The position numbers were made by a program, and so were the translations under genes. This document shows positions 26,285 through 34,375 of a DNA stretch of 38,191 bases, one piece after another; the stretch's first letter is position 1; each line of letters begins with the position of its first letter. Under the pieces are notes generated by a model. It did not search any database, had not been told where the DNA came from, and saw only the letters and a list, made by a program, of their open reading frames with translations. Location: positions 1 to 38,191 of the forward strand of contig JAFTJD010000043.1 in the NCBI GenBank assembly GCA_017456585.1, given 5' to 3'. Origin of the DNA: Lachnospiraceae bacterium. Its GTDB lineage: Bacteria; Bacillota; Clostridia; Lachnospirales; Lachnospiraceae.

Positions 26285-27271
26285 ATGAAGGTTATGCAGA
26301 TTGGATATGGATATTGGGGTAATAACGTAGCAAAGAAGCTGTTGGCATCTTCCATGTTTGAATTCGTATACTTGGCAGAGAGTGATGAGACTAAGAGAAA
26401 TAATGCTATAGCACAATTACCAAAAGAAGTGCAAATTGTTGATAATTATGAGGATTATCTGGATTCAGATATTGAAGGTGTTGTTATATGTACTCAGACA
26501 GAATACAGCTTTGAGATTGCTATGAAAGCCATGGAAAAGGGCAAGCATGTATTCACAGAGAAACCGTTGGCTACTACTGTAGAACGTTCAGTTAAGATGA
26601 TAGAGAAAGCCAAAGAAATAGGTGTTGTATTACACTGCGACCATCTTATGGTTTACAATCCGGTTATCAGATATATTAAACGTATGATAGATGAAGGAGA
26701 GCTTGGAGAGATTATGTATATAGATATCTCCAGAATTAATCTCGGACCGATTCGTAAGGATATTAATGCTATGCTTGATCTTGCCGTACATGATATAGCG
26801 GTAATAGATTATCTTACTAACGGATTAGAGCCGGATGAGTTAAATGCAGTAGGTACAAGCTTCTTTGGTAATCAGGAGACTATTACATATCTTACAATGA
26901 AACAGGGAGATATGTTGGTAAATATTAATTCCAGCTGGATATCTCCGGTAAAGACCAGAAAGACTGTCATTGCCGGAACTAAGAAGATGGTGATATTTGA
27001 TGATGTAAGCATGGACAAGTTGTATATATATGATAGCGGAATTAATATAGTGCCGGGAAGTATTTATGGAGAGTATGAATATCAGACTCGCGTGGGTGAT
27101 ATATTTGTTCCGCACATTGTATACTATGATTCTCTTCAGAAGAGTCTTGAACATTTTGCTACTTGTGTGGTTGAAGGTAAGGAATCCTTATCAGGACCAA
27201 GTCAGAGCTTACGTGTAATGAAAATACTTGAGGCAGCACAGGAAAAATTACGTGCAGGAAGGAACGACTAA
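26285..27271 (+). CDS. Gfo/Idh/MocA-family sugar dehydrogenase
   Basis: The 328-residue NAD(P)-dependent oxidoreductase opens with the Rossmann motif MQIGYGYWGNNVAKKL and carries the family EKP motif (HVFTEKPLATT) with its catalytic-type lysine. LDLAVHDIAVIDYL, the AVHDI block holding the second conserved His, follows. Family members oxidise or isomerise sugar nucleotides; next to a DegT aminotransferase the usual job is C3 oxidation before transamination. AAGGAG at 26269-26274 is ten bases before ATG 26285. Its stop overlaps the next start by one base (TAATG), showing translational coupling to the acyltransferase. Confidence 0.88.
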   Translation: MKVMQIGYGYWGNNVAKKLLASSMFEFVYLAESDETKRNNAIAQLPKEVQIVDNYEDYLDSDIEGVVICTQTEYSFEIAMKAMEKGKHVFTEKPLATTVERSVKMIEKAKEIGVVLHCDHLMVYNPVIRYIKRMIDEGELGEIMYIDISRINLGPIRKDINAMLDLAVHDIAVIDYLTNGLEPDELNAVGTSFFGNQETITYLTMKQGDMLVNINSSWISPVKTRKTVIAGTKKMVIFDDVSMDKLYIYDSGINIVPGSIYGEYEYQTRVGDIFVPHIVYYDSLQKSLEHFATCVVEGKESLSGPSQSLRVMKILEAAQEKLRAGRND

Positions 27272-28179
27272 TGAGATTATCGGAATTTGAAGGACAGTTT
27301 TTTGAAGTGGTGCGCGATGCAGAATTTGAGACCATGGGAATATTAGTCAGTGACCCGAAGAGACCATATCTGTGTTTTGCAGAGGCTGATAATTTCTTAA
27401 AGAGTGCTTGTGCAAAGGAAGATATAACCTGTATTATCGTGACAGAGGCTTTAGCTGATAACGAGGTTCTGGTAGAAAGCGGTAAAGGAATTGCAGTATG
27501 TAAATCTCCGAGAACTGCATTCTATGAGATGCACAACTGGTTGGCAGATAATAAAGAAGGTTATGCTAATAGTTACGAAGAAACCACGATAGGAGAAGGG
27601 TGCATTATTCATCCCAGTGCATCAATTCCGTCACATGGAGTGAAGATAGGCAATAATGTGTTGATTGAGGAATTCGTTGTTATCAGACCCGGAAGTGTGA
27701 TTGGCGATAATGTTGTACTTCGTGCGGGTGTTGTTATCGGAGGTTCTAACTATTCCGTCTGTCATCATGCTGATGGAAAACTCTTTTTGGTAAAGCAGAT
27801 TGGAAACGTTGAGATTGGAAATGATGTAGAGATAAGTTATCACGCTGTAATCGGTTGCGGCATGTTTCCGTATAATGTTACAACTGTAAAAAGCTATTCT
27901 TGTATCGATACAGGAGCTTTGATAGCACATAATTCTACTATTGGTCATAATACTATGGTGATGGCGCAGTCACAGGTGTCCGGAAGTACAGTTATTGGAA
28001 ATGGTGTAAGAATCAGTCCGCAGGCTATAGTGTCGAATTGCCTTGAGGTGGGGGATGATGTTACTGTTACTATAGGTTCAACAGTAGTTAATAATGTGAA
28101 AAAAGGCCAGAAGGTTTCCGGCAATTTTGCTATTGAACATAGTAAATTCCTGGCATGGCATAGGAAAAAACTACGTTAG
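27271..28179 (+). CDS. LpxD-like left-handed beta-helix N-acyltransferase
   Basis: The 302-residue protein has an N-terminal domain like the LpxD uridine-binding domain (RPYLCFAEADNFLKSA, 31-46), then hexapeptide repeats from about 107 to 285 (IGEGCIIHPSASIP, IGNNVLIEEFVVIRPGSVIG). His220 in ALIAHNSTIGHNTMV aligns with the catalytic His of LpxD. LpxD moves an acyl chain from ACP to an amino-sugar nucleotide in Gram-negative lipid A synthesis; in this probable Gram-positive cell that role is implausible. Transfer of an ACP-bound acyl group to the 3-amino sugar of this cassette is the better inference. An ACP gene lies 3.4 kb downstream. Confidence 0.85.
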   Translation: MRLSEFEGQFFEVVRDAEFETMGILVSDPKRPYLCFAEADNFLKSACAKEDITCIIVTEALADNEVLVESGKGIAVCKSPRTAFYEMHNWLADNKEGYANSYEETTIGEGCIIHPSASIPSHGVKIGNNVLIEEFVVIRPGSVIGDNVVLRAGVVIGGSNYSVCHHADGKLFLVKQIGNVEIGNDVEISYHAVIGCGMFPYNVTTVKSYSCIDTGALIAHNSTIGHNTMVMAQSQVSGSTVIGNGVRISPQAIVSNCLEVGDDVTVTIGSTVVNNVKKGQKVSGNFAIEHSKFLAWHRKKLR

Positions 28180-28215
28180 CAGATAATCAAAACAATTTCG
28201 AGGAGGTTTGGCAAA

Positions 28216-28692
28216 ATGGACGAAAGAGTGTTTGCATTAGATGCAATTGAGCTTCAGAAATACCAACCTAACAGATATCCGTTTTTGCTAATTGATAGGG
28301 TGACAGAATGTTGCCCGGGTAAGTATGCCAAAGGATATAAGAATCTGACCAATAATGAATGGTATTTTCCGGTTCATTTTGAGGGAGACCCTAATATGCC
28401 GGGATGTCTTCAGATAGAGGCAATGGCACAGATGTTAACGGTTGCACTATTGACAGTTGATGGTATGGAGAATGAGGTTGTGCATGGGTATAAACATTGC
28501 GGAACATTTCATGAGCAAGTAAGACCCGGAGACAGACTTGAATTAGATGCGAAGGTGATATCTTTTAAGAGAGGACTTTGCAAAGGGCATGTAGACGGAT
28601 ATGTAGATGGCAAGCTGGCATGCGAATTGGACACAACAATTATTATTCCAAGCGTGTTTAATCGTTTTAAACCAAAGACGAACAGTGATTAA
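28216..28692 (+). CDS. FabZ-like hotdog-fold 3-hydroxyacyl-ACP dehydratase (copy 1)
   Basis: The 158-residue protein shows the FabZ start NRYPFLLIDRVTE and the active site WYFPVHFEGDPNMPGCLQIE, with His54 and Glu68 both present. FabZ removes water from 3-hydroxyacyl-ACP; the homologous reaction is expected here, although not necessarily on a fatty acid. GAGGAGG precedes ATG 28216. It follows the LpxD-like gene by 36 bases and the ThDP enzyme starts 11 bases after its stop. Housekeeping fatty-acid genes are not around it, so it is probably a cassette-specific paralogue. Confidence 0.86.
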   Translation: MDERVFALDAIELQKYQPNRYPFLLIDRVTECCPGKYAKGYKNLTNNEWYFPVHFEGDPNMPGCLQIEAMAQMLTVALLTVDGMENEVVHGYKHCGTFHEQVRPGDRLELDAKVISFKRGLCKGHVDGYVDGKLACELDTTIIIPSVFNRFKPKTNSD

Positions 28693-28703
28693 AGGAGATT
28701 AGC

Positions 28704-30497
28704 TTGAAACGAGTAGCGGATTATGTAATAGAAAAGATAGCTGAGGCAGGGGCAAAGCATATTTTTATGGTGACAGGCAGAGGTATATTATATCTCTCTG
28801 ATGCGGTTGCCAAATGTGAGAATATGGAAGGTGTATCCATGCTTCATGAGCAAGGCGCTTCTTATGCGGCTATGAGTTATGCGAAGGCAGCTGATGGCAT
28901 AGGGGCTTGTCTGGTATCTACAGGATGTGCGGCGGCGAATGCAGTAACCGGCGCACTATGTGCTTATCAGGATAATCTTCCGGTTGTGTTTGTATCGGGA
29001 CAGCATATGCTTAATGAAAGCACCAGATATACAGGCGTTCCAATCAGGACGTATGGTTCGCAGGAAGCAGATATTATCAGTATGGTAGAGCCTATAACCA
29101 AATATGCGGTTATGCTTACAGAAGCAGGGAAGATAGTGTATGAATTGGAGAAAGCGTTGCATCTCGCGACCACAGGAAGAAAAGGCCCGGTTTGGATTGA
29201 TATACCCTTAGATTTGCAATCAGTGATGATTGAACCGGACGAATTAGAACATTTTATTCCCGAGAGTGGTGGAAGCACCATATCTGATGAAGTCATAGAT
29301 ACGATAGCAGAGGAAATTAATCTTGCTGATAGGCCGGTATTGTTTGTTGGTGGCGGTGCATCATCAAGTGAATGTAAAACCCTGATACATACGTTTTCGG
29401 AGAAAACACATATACCGGTCATTTTTAGTTATGCGGGATGTGACATATATGGCAGTGGCAATGAATATGCCATAGGAGCAGTTAATAGTCTCGGTGCACC
29501 ACGTGCCGGTAACTTTACTTTACAGAACTCAGATTATGTGCTTGTTATAGGCAGTAAGTTATGCTCACAGACTATAGGTGATAAACCACATTTGATAGCA
29601 CGCGATGCACGTATAACCGTAGTTGATATAGATCCGAATGAGCATACAAAGAAAGGTGTTCATATCGACAGGCATGTTATAAGCGATGCGGCAGAGTTTT
29701 TAAATGAGCTTCTAAAGAAAGATATTAAGCAGTGCAAGGATGAATGGGTTAATAAATGCATTCATTGGAAGAATATTTTTGATATCAGTAATGAAAGCTT
29801 CACAAAGCCGGACGAGACTACCGGAAGAATAGATTTATATGATTTTTGTAACAGGATTAGTGGAAAGCTTGGAAGAAGGACAGCGGTTATTACGGATGCA
29901 GGGCTTGAGGAGCTTATTGTTCCATCCACTATCAAATATAGAGATGAACAGAAATGTTTCTTCGCTGCAGCCCAAGGGGCTATGGGATATGCGATTCCGG
30001 CTATTATGGGAGCGCACTTCGCAGGTTATGACGATATAGTTGTTATAGTCGGGGATGGCTCCGTTATGATGAATATTCAAGAGTTACAGTTGCTTAATTA
30101 TCACGGCATAAAGGCACGTATTTTTGTGATAAATAATGACCTGTATGCGGTTATAAGAGCCAGACAGAAGGACTTGTTCCGAAAGAGAACTATAGGCAAT
30201 GACAGTACTGATGGTGTGCCCACGCCTGACTTTGAAAAGCTTGCAAAAGCCTTTGGAATAGGGTATCATATAATTGATAGTGCTGATGTGTTGGATAGAG
30301 GGCTTGATGAAGCTTTCGGACAAACAGGAAGTTATATATGTGAGGTAATGTGTAAGACCGAACAGAGATATTTCCATACATCATTTAGAAAGAATGACAA
30401 CGGAAAGATAGTAAGACCATCTATAGAAGATGAATCTCCTTTTTTGGATAGGGAGTTATTCATGGCAGAGATGATTGTTGAACCTGTGGAGATATAA
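28704..30497 (+). CDS. ThDP-dependent acetolactate-synthase-like enzyme
   Basis: The 597-residue protein has the three-domain layout of ThDP carboligases and decarboxylases. The cofactor-activating Glu49 lies in SMLHEQGASYAAMSYAK; the central domain contains ADRPVLFVGGGASSSE; the C-terminal ThDP-Mg motif runs from VIVGDGSVMMN to VINN. The start is TTG 28704, with AAGGAG five bases upstream; no ATG fits. No small regulatory subunit or other branched-chain amino acid genes are nearby, so a role in isoleucine or valine synthesis is unlikely. Enzymes of this family in sugar loci can add a two-carbon unit from pyruvate to a keto sugar (YerE type). That, or making a branched acyl precursor, is the inference. 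Confidence 0.85.
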   Translation: MKRVADYVIEKIAEAGAKHIFMVTGRGILYLSDAVAKCENMEGVSMLHEQGASYAAMSYAKAADGIGACLVSTGCAAANAVTGALCAYQDNLPVVFVSGQHMLNESTRYTGVPIRTYGSQEADIISMVEPITKYAVMLTEAGKIVYELEKALHLATTGRKGPVWIDIPLDLQSVMIEPDELEHFIPESGGSTISDEVIDTIAEEINLADRPVLFVGGGASSSECKTLIHTFSEKTHIPVIFSYAGCDIYGSGNEYAIGAVNSLGAPRAGNFTLQNSDYVLVIGSKLCSQTIGDKPHLIARDARITVVDIDPNEHTKKGVHIDRHVISDAAEFLNELLKKDIKQCKDEWVNKCIHWKNIFDISNESFTKPDETTGRIDLYDFCNRISGKLGRRTAVITDAGLEELIVPSTIKYRDEQKCFFAAAQGAMGYAIPAIMGAHFAGYDDIVVIVGDGSVMMNIQELQLLNYHGIKARIFVINNDLYAVIRARQKDLFRKRTIGNDSTDGVPTPDFEKLAKAFGIGYHIIDSADVLDRGLDEAFGQTGSYICEVMCKTEQRYFHTSFRKNDNGKIVRPSIEDESPFLDRELFMAEMIVEPVEI

Positions 30498-30511
30498 GGA
30501 GGAGAATGGCT

Positions 30512-31540
30512 ATGGCTTCATGTGAATTGCGTGACGGAAGAATAGTTGGAGACTATATGAGACCTTATATAATTGCTGAAGTTAACAGCAGTCATAATGG
30601 TAATATGGATGTTGCCAAGCAGATGATAATTGCGGCGAAAGAAGCAGGGTGTGATTGTGTTAAATTCCAGTCGTGGTCCGCTAAGTCTCTTTATTCTAAG
30701 ACATATTATAAACAGAATCCTATAGCTAAGCGTTTCGTTGATAAGTTTGCGATGTCACCGGAACAGCTAAAGGAGCTTGCAGAGTATTGCAGGTCTTATG
30801 GTATCGAGTTCTCATCGACACCGTATAGTGAGGAAGAAGTAGATTTTCTCGTAGATATACGTGCACCATTTATTAAGATATCATCCATGGAATTGAATAA
30901 TCCGGGATTCTTAAGATATATAGCAAGGAAGGGTGTGCCGGTTGTTCTTTCGACAGGAATGGGCGATATGGACGAGATTGAGAAAGCAGTTAAGGTAATA
31001 GAGGAAGAAGGCAACAGACAGATAATTCTTTTGCACTGTGTGTCGATATATCCTGCTGAGGAAACTACTATTAACCTTAATAATATAGTAGGACTTAGAG
31101 AAAAGTTTCCGGATTACCCGATAGGTTTTTCGGATCATACGTTGGGCGATGTAGTTGCCGTTGCAGCTACGGCACTTGGAGCTGCGGTTATTGAGAAGCA
31201 TCTTACACTCGATAAGTCGAAGATAGGAATGGATAATCAGATGGCAATGGAGCCGGCTGATTTGAAGCTTCTATGTGACAAATGCAGAATGACGCAGCTT
31301 GCTATGGGAGTTAAGGAAAGAGTGGTACTTCCGAAAGAATATGAGCAGCGAAATAATATGAGACGTAGTATAGTAGCAACAAGAGATTTGGCCGTTGGAG
31401 ATATTATACAGGCGGAGGATTTGTATGCTAAGCGCCCGGGAACCGGACTTGCACCGGAGCTTATACCGTCGCTAATCGGTAGAAAGATAGTTAATGCCGT
31501 TGAGGCAGATACATTAATAAATGAAAATGATTATATATAA
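30512..31540 (+). CDS. neuB: NeuB-family nonulosonic acid (sialic acid-type) synthase
   Basis: The 342-residue protein has the full NeuB layout: an N-terminal TIM barrel with IIAEVNSSHNGNMDVAKQM, DCVKFQSWS, VVLSTGMGD, LLHCVSIYPA and IGFSDHTLGD, and a C-terminal antifreeze-like SAF domain (RRSIVATRDLAVGD to KRPGTGLAPELI). NeuB enzymes condense phosphoenolpyruvate with an N-acyl hexosamine to make a nine-carbon acid such as sialic, legionaminic or pseudaminic acid. AAGGAGGAG (30497-30505) fits ATG 30512 rather than ATG 30506, which abuts it. No CMP-transferase or hydrolysing epimerase is in the window, so the exact product is open. Confidence 0.9.
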   Translation: MASCELRDGRIVGDYMRPYIIAEVNSSHNGNMDVAKQMIIAAKEAGCDCVKFQSWSAKSLYSKTYYKQNPIAKRFVDKFAMSPEQLKELAEYCRSYGIEFSSTPYSEEEVDFLVDIRAPFIKISSMELNNPGFLRYIARKGVPVVLSTGMGDMDEIEKAVKVIEEEGNRQIILLHCVSIYPAEETTINLNNIVGLREKFPDYPIGFSDHTLGDVVAVAATALGAAVIEKHLTLDKSKIGMDNQMAMEPADLKLLCDKCRMTQLAMGVKERVVLPKEYEQRNNMRRSIVATRDLAVGDIIQAEDLYAKRPGTGLAPELIPSLIGRKIVNAVEADTLINENDYI

Positions 31541-31554
31541 GAGGAGAGAACACT

Positions 31555-31794
31555 ATGAATAATTTAGAAAAGTACACAGAGATTTTTGCAAAAACATTTG
31601 ATATCGCAGCTGAGGATGCAAAGGGACTTAAATATCAGGAGATACAGGCATGGGATTCAGTCGGTCATATGGGACTTATTGCTGAGATAGAGGATGCATT
31701 TGATATAATGATGGATACAGATGATATTATCGACTTAAATTCATTTGAAAAGGGAATGGAGATATTAAGCGAGAAATACGATATTGAATTCTAA
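31555..31794 (+). CDS. Acyl carrier protein
   Basis: The 79-residue acidic helical protein has the phosphopantetheine attachment Ser35 in AWDSVGHMGL, the DSxxxM variant of the DSL motif seen in pathway-specific carriers. GAGGAGAG precedes ATG 31555, 14 bases after the NeuB stop. Its place between a nonulosonate synthase and FabG/FabZ-like genes indicates a dedicated carrier for the acyl group made by this cassette, separate from the general fatty-acid ACP. Confidence 0.92.
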   Translation: MNNLEKYTEIFAKTFDIAAEDAKGLKYQEIQAWDSVGHMGLIAEIEDAFDIMMDTDDIIDLNSFEKGMEILSEKYDIEF

Positions 31795-31833
31795 TGTTGT
31801 ATAGAGCAAAAAAGGATTACGTGAGGGCTATGT

Positions 31834-32571
31834 ATGCTGAAAGGTAGAGTCGCACTTGTTTCCGGGGCAAGCAGAGGTATCGGACGTGCTATTGTGGAAC
31901 GATTTTATAGCGAAGGCGCAATAGTTTATGCGGGTGTTAGAAATAAAGATATCTTTAAAGAAATCGAAAGATATGATTCTGAATCCGAAGCCAGAATTAT
32001 ACCTATTATACTTGATGTATGTGATAAAGAGTCAATAAAGCAATGTATGATGGATATAAAGAAAAATCATGGGAGATTGGATATTTTGGTAAATAATGCA
32101 GGAACTTTATATGTAGAGCGCTTGGAAATGGCAAGAGATAGTTCCATGCAACAGATATATGAAACTAATGTGTTTGGTCTTTTCCATGTCACTCAAATGG
32201 CAGTGCGCCTTTTGAAAAAATCAATGTTTGCTTCAATTATCAATATATCATCTGTGTTATGGGATAAGGGAGATATCGGTCAAACCTTATATGCATCATC
32301 AAAGGCAGCGGTAACAAGCATGACGAAAACATGGGCTAAAGAATATGTACATATGGGATTAAGAGTCAATGCAATAGCACCGGGTAATACAGATACAGAT
32401 ATGTATAGAAGGATTAGTGACAAAGAATATAAGGAAGAACTTTCTAGGATAGGAATGGGGAGAATTGCAGATCCTGATGAAATTGCAAAGGTTGCACTTT
32501 TTCTGGCATCAGATATGTCCAGCTACATTACAGGAGAAACTATTGCAGTAGACGGAGGACTAATCTTATAG
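31834..32571 (+). CDS. FabG-like short-chain dehydrogenase/reductase (copy 1, intact)
   Basis: The 245-residue classical SDR has the cofactor motif GASRGIG (11-17), NNAG (87-90), catalytic Ser140, Tyr153 and Lys157 (TLYASSKAAV) and the C-terminal YITGETIAVDGGLIL. Length and motifs fit 3-oxoacyl-ACP reductase, although sugar reductases share them. ACP and FabZ-like neighbours favour acyl-ACP. GAGGG lies just before ATG 31834. The next gene, a damaged paralogue, starts 10 bases after its stop. Confidence 0.85.
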   Translation: MLKGRVALVSGASRGIGRAIVERFYSEGAIVYAGVRNKDIFKEIERYDSESEARIIPIILDVCDKESIKQCMMDIKKNHGRLDILVNNAGTLYVERLEMARDSSMQQIYETNVFGLFHVTQMAVRLLKKSMFASIINISSVLWDKGDIGQTLYASSKAAVTSMTKTWAKEYVHMGLRVNAIAPGNTDTDMYRRISDKEYKEELSRIGMGRIADPDEIAKVALFLASDMSSYITGETIAVDGGLIL

Positions 32572-32581
32572 GAGAAAGATT

Positions 32582-33333
32582 ATGGATATATTACTTAAAG
32601 GGAAAGTAGCATTTGTGACGGGCTGTGATCAGGGAATTGGGTATAGCATATGTGAGACATTTGTTAAATCAGGGGCTATAATATATGCGAATGTATTGAA
32701 TAAAGCATCAGAAGATAAGTTAAAGAACCTTAATCAAGCGCATTACGAAGGACAAGTAATTCCGGTATGCTTTGATGTTACTGATAAGATAGCTGTTTAT
32801 GAGTGTATTAAGAAAATAAAGAAAGAACAGGATGGAGTATTAGATATTATAGTAAATAATGCCGGCGTAAAAAAGGACGGAGTTATTGAAATGATAGATG
32901 ATGCTTCTATCAGCAAAATGTTCGATGTAAATGTCATTGCGGCCGTGCACGTTGTACAGGCAGCAATCAGATTGTTAAAGAAGCGTTCGTGTGGAACGAT
33001 TATAAATATGGCCTCCATAGTGGGAGAAAAAGGTAATGCGGGACAATCTGTTTACGGAGCCACTAAGGGGGGGTAATTATGTTAACCAAAAGTTGGGCTA
33101 AAGAATTTGCACCTTATAATATTAGAGTTAATGCAGTTGCACCCGGAAGTATTGATACAGCAATGTTCTATACTATTACTGAAGAAAAAGTTAAAGAAAG
33201 TATAGCAAATATAGGTATGAAAAGATTAGGTCGGCCGGATGAAGTTGCCAATGCGGTGCTGTTTCTTGCTTCAGACCTGGCAAGTTATGTTACCGGAGAG
33301 ATTCTGGGTGTCAACGGTGGACTGGTTATGTAA
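32582..33333 (+). pseudogene. FabG-like reductase (copy 2) interrupted at a G7 tract
   Basis: Codons from ATG 32582 to TAA 33074-33076 give 164 residues with GCDQGIG, NNAG, Ser145, Tyr158 and Lys162. The rest of the SDR fold (MLTKSWAKEFAPYNIRVNAV to SYVTGEILGVNGGLVM) continues in the next frame from ATG 33079 to 33333. The break falls in seven consecutive G (33067-33073). One more G would restore a 250-residue protein reading ATKGGVIMLTKSWAKE, a normal SDR sequence. The gene may be phase-variable, decoded by a -1 shift at G-GGG-GGG, made as two coupled pieces (the G run could serve as ribosome site for ATG 33079), truly dead, or a sequencing error. Confidence 0.85.
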
Positions 33334-33443
33334 TTAAGAGTATATAAATATATATATTTATGTATTTATATACTGAAAGATTGATCGTCACTTGTTAAGG
33401 ATAGAAGAAGGGGGTACATGAAGAATTTCATGTAATATCTTAT

Positions 33444-33887
33444 ATGAAGAAAAAAGAAAGTATTTTGATGAATTCGCAGGAAATTCAGAAGTATATACCT
33501 AATAGATATCCATACCTGATGATAGACAGGGTGACAGAGGTAGTTCCGGGTGTCTATGCAAAGGGATATAAGAATCTATCTTTAAATGAGTGGTATTATC
33601 CGGTACATTTTGATAACGAACCAATAATGCCTGGTGCTATGCAGATGGAAACGATGATACAAATGCTAACCATGGCAATAGTGACTATGGAAGATAATAT
33701 AAAAAAAGTAGTTAAAGCCAGAAGAGCAGATAACTTTAAAATGAAAAGGCGGGTTGTGCCGGGAGACAGATTGGATATAGAGGCTGAAATCATAGAAATC
33801 CTCGGCAATGAGGTAAAAGGCCGAGCCAAAGGATTTGTCGATGGAGAATTGGCTTGCGAGGCTTTGTTAGTTCTTGAAATAATATAA
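33444..33887 (+). CDS. FabZ-like hotdog-fold dehydratase (copy 2)
   Basis: The 147-residue paralogue of the 28216 gene has NRYPYLMIDRVTE, WYYPVHFDNEPIMPGAMQME and GDRLDIEAEI; the catalytic pair His55 and Glu69 is retained. The start is uncertain: ATG 33444 aligns best with copy 1, but has a poor ribosome site, and ATG 33468 gives 139 residues. A short frame MKNFM at 33419, behind AAGGGGG, might couple translation. It is likely another acyl-ACP dehydratase. The 110 bases before it hold only A/T-rich sequence. Confidence 0.83.
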   Translation: MKKKESILMNSQEIQKYIPNRYPYLMIDRVTEVVPGVYAKGYKNLSLNEWYYPVHFDNEPIMPGAMQMETMIQMLTMAIVTMEDNIKKVVKARRADNFKMKRRVVPGDRLDIEAEIIEILGNEVKGRAKGFVDGELACEALLVLEII

Positions 33888-33905
33888 AAATGGGAGCAAA
33901 GTAGA

Positions 33906-34361
33906 ATGTCAAGTATTTGTGATATAAAAGAGTATCATAAACAGCGATATCCATATTTATTGATCGATAGCATAGATGAGTTAGAACTCGGAAAATGCGT
34001 TAAGGTACACAAGAATTTTACTGAAAATGAGTGGTTGTTTCATTGCAGTGAATATAGTGATGCAACAGTGCCTTTTACATTACAATTAGAGATTCTTTCG
34101 GAGGTCTATTTGATTCCGATATTAGCGTTAGAAGAATGCAAGGGTAAAACACCTATTTTCCTGAGTGCAGATGAAGTTGAGGCATTTGGTGAAATCAGGC
34201 CTGGAGATAGATTGGATATAGAAGCAACTGTTGAAAGATGGAATAGGGGAATGCTTAGTGGATTGGCTAAGGGATATGTGAACGGACAATTAGTTTGTAG
34301 TGCGAAAATGAAATCGGTTTTTCCCGAGATTATGAATCAATATAAACCAAGGAATACATAG
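33906..34361 (+). CDS. FabZ-like hotdog protein lacking the catalytic histidine (copy 3)
   Basis: The 151-residue protein keeps the FabZ frame (QRYPYLLIDSIDELELGKC, GDRLDIEATVERW, AKGYVNGQLVCSAKMK), but its active-site strand is WLFHCSEYSDATVPFTLQLE. Aligned from the Trp, the catalytic His position is Ser48, the nearest His (46) is displaced by two residues and Glu62 is in place; MPG is VPF. It is probably not a normal dehydratase and may be a partner subunit, a binding protein or a changed enzyme. It starts at ATG 33906, 18 bases after copy 2, and favours TTA/TTG for Leu. Confidence 0.75.
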   Translation: MSSICDIKEYHKQRYPYLLIDSIDELELGKCVKVHKNFTENEWLFHCSEYSDATVPFTLQLEILSEVYLIPILALEECKGKTPIFLSADEVEAFGEIRPGDRLDIEATVERWNRGMLSGLAKGYVNGQLVCSAKMKSVFPEIMNQYKPRNT

Positions 34362-34375
34362 AAAGAAGTATACGT

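Noticed and set aside
27271-28179. Lipid A biosynthesis (true LpxD)
   Set aside because: The rest of the window points to a Gram-positive cell and no other lipid A gene is seen; a glycan acyltransferase fits the context better.
28704-30497. Branched-chain amino acid acetolactate synthase (ilvB)
   Set aside because: No ilvN, ilvC, ilvD or leu genes are adjacent and the gene is embedded in a sugar and acyl cassette.
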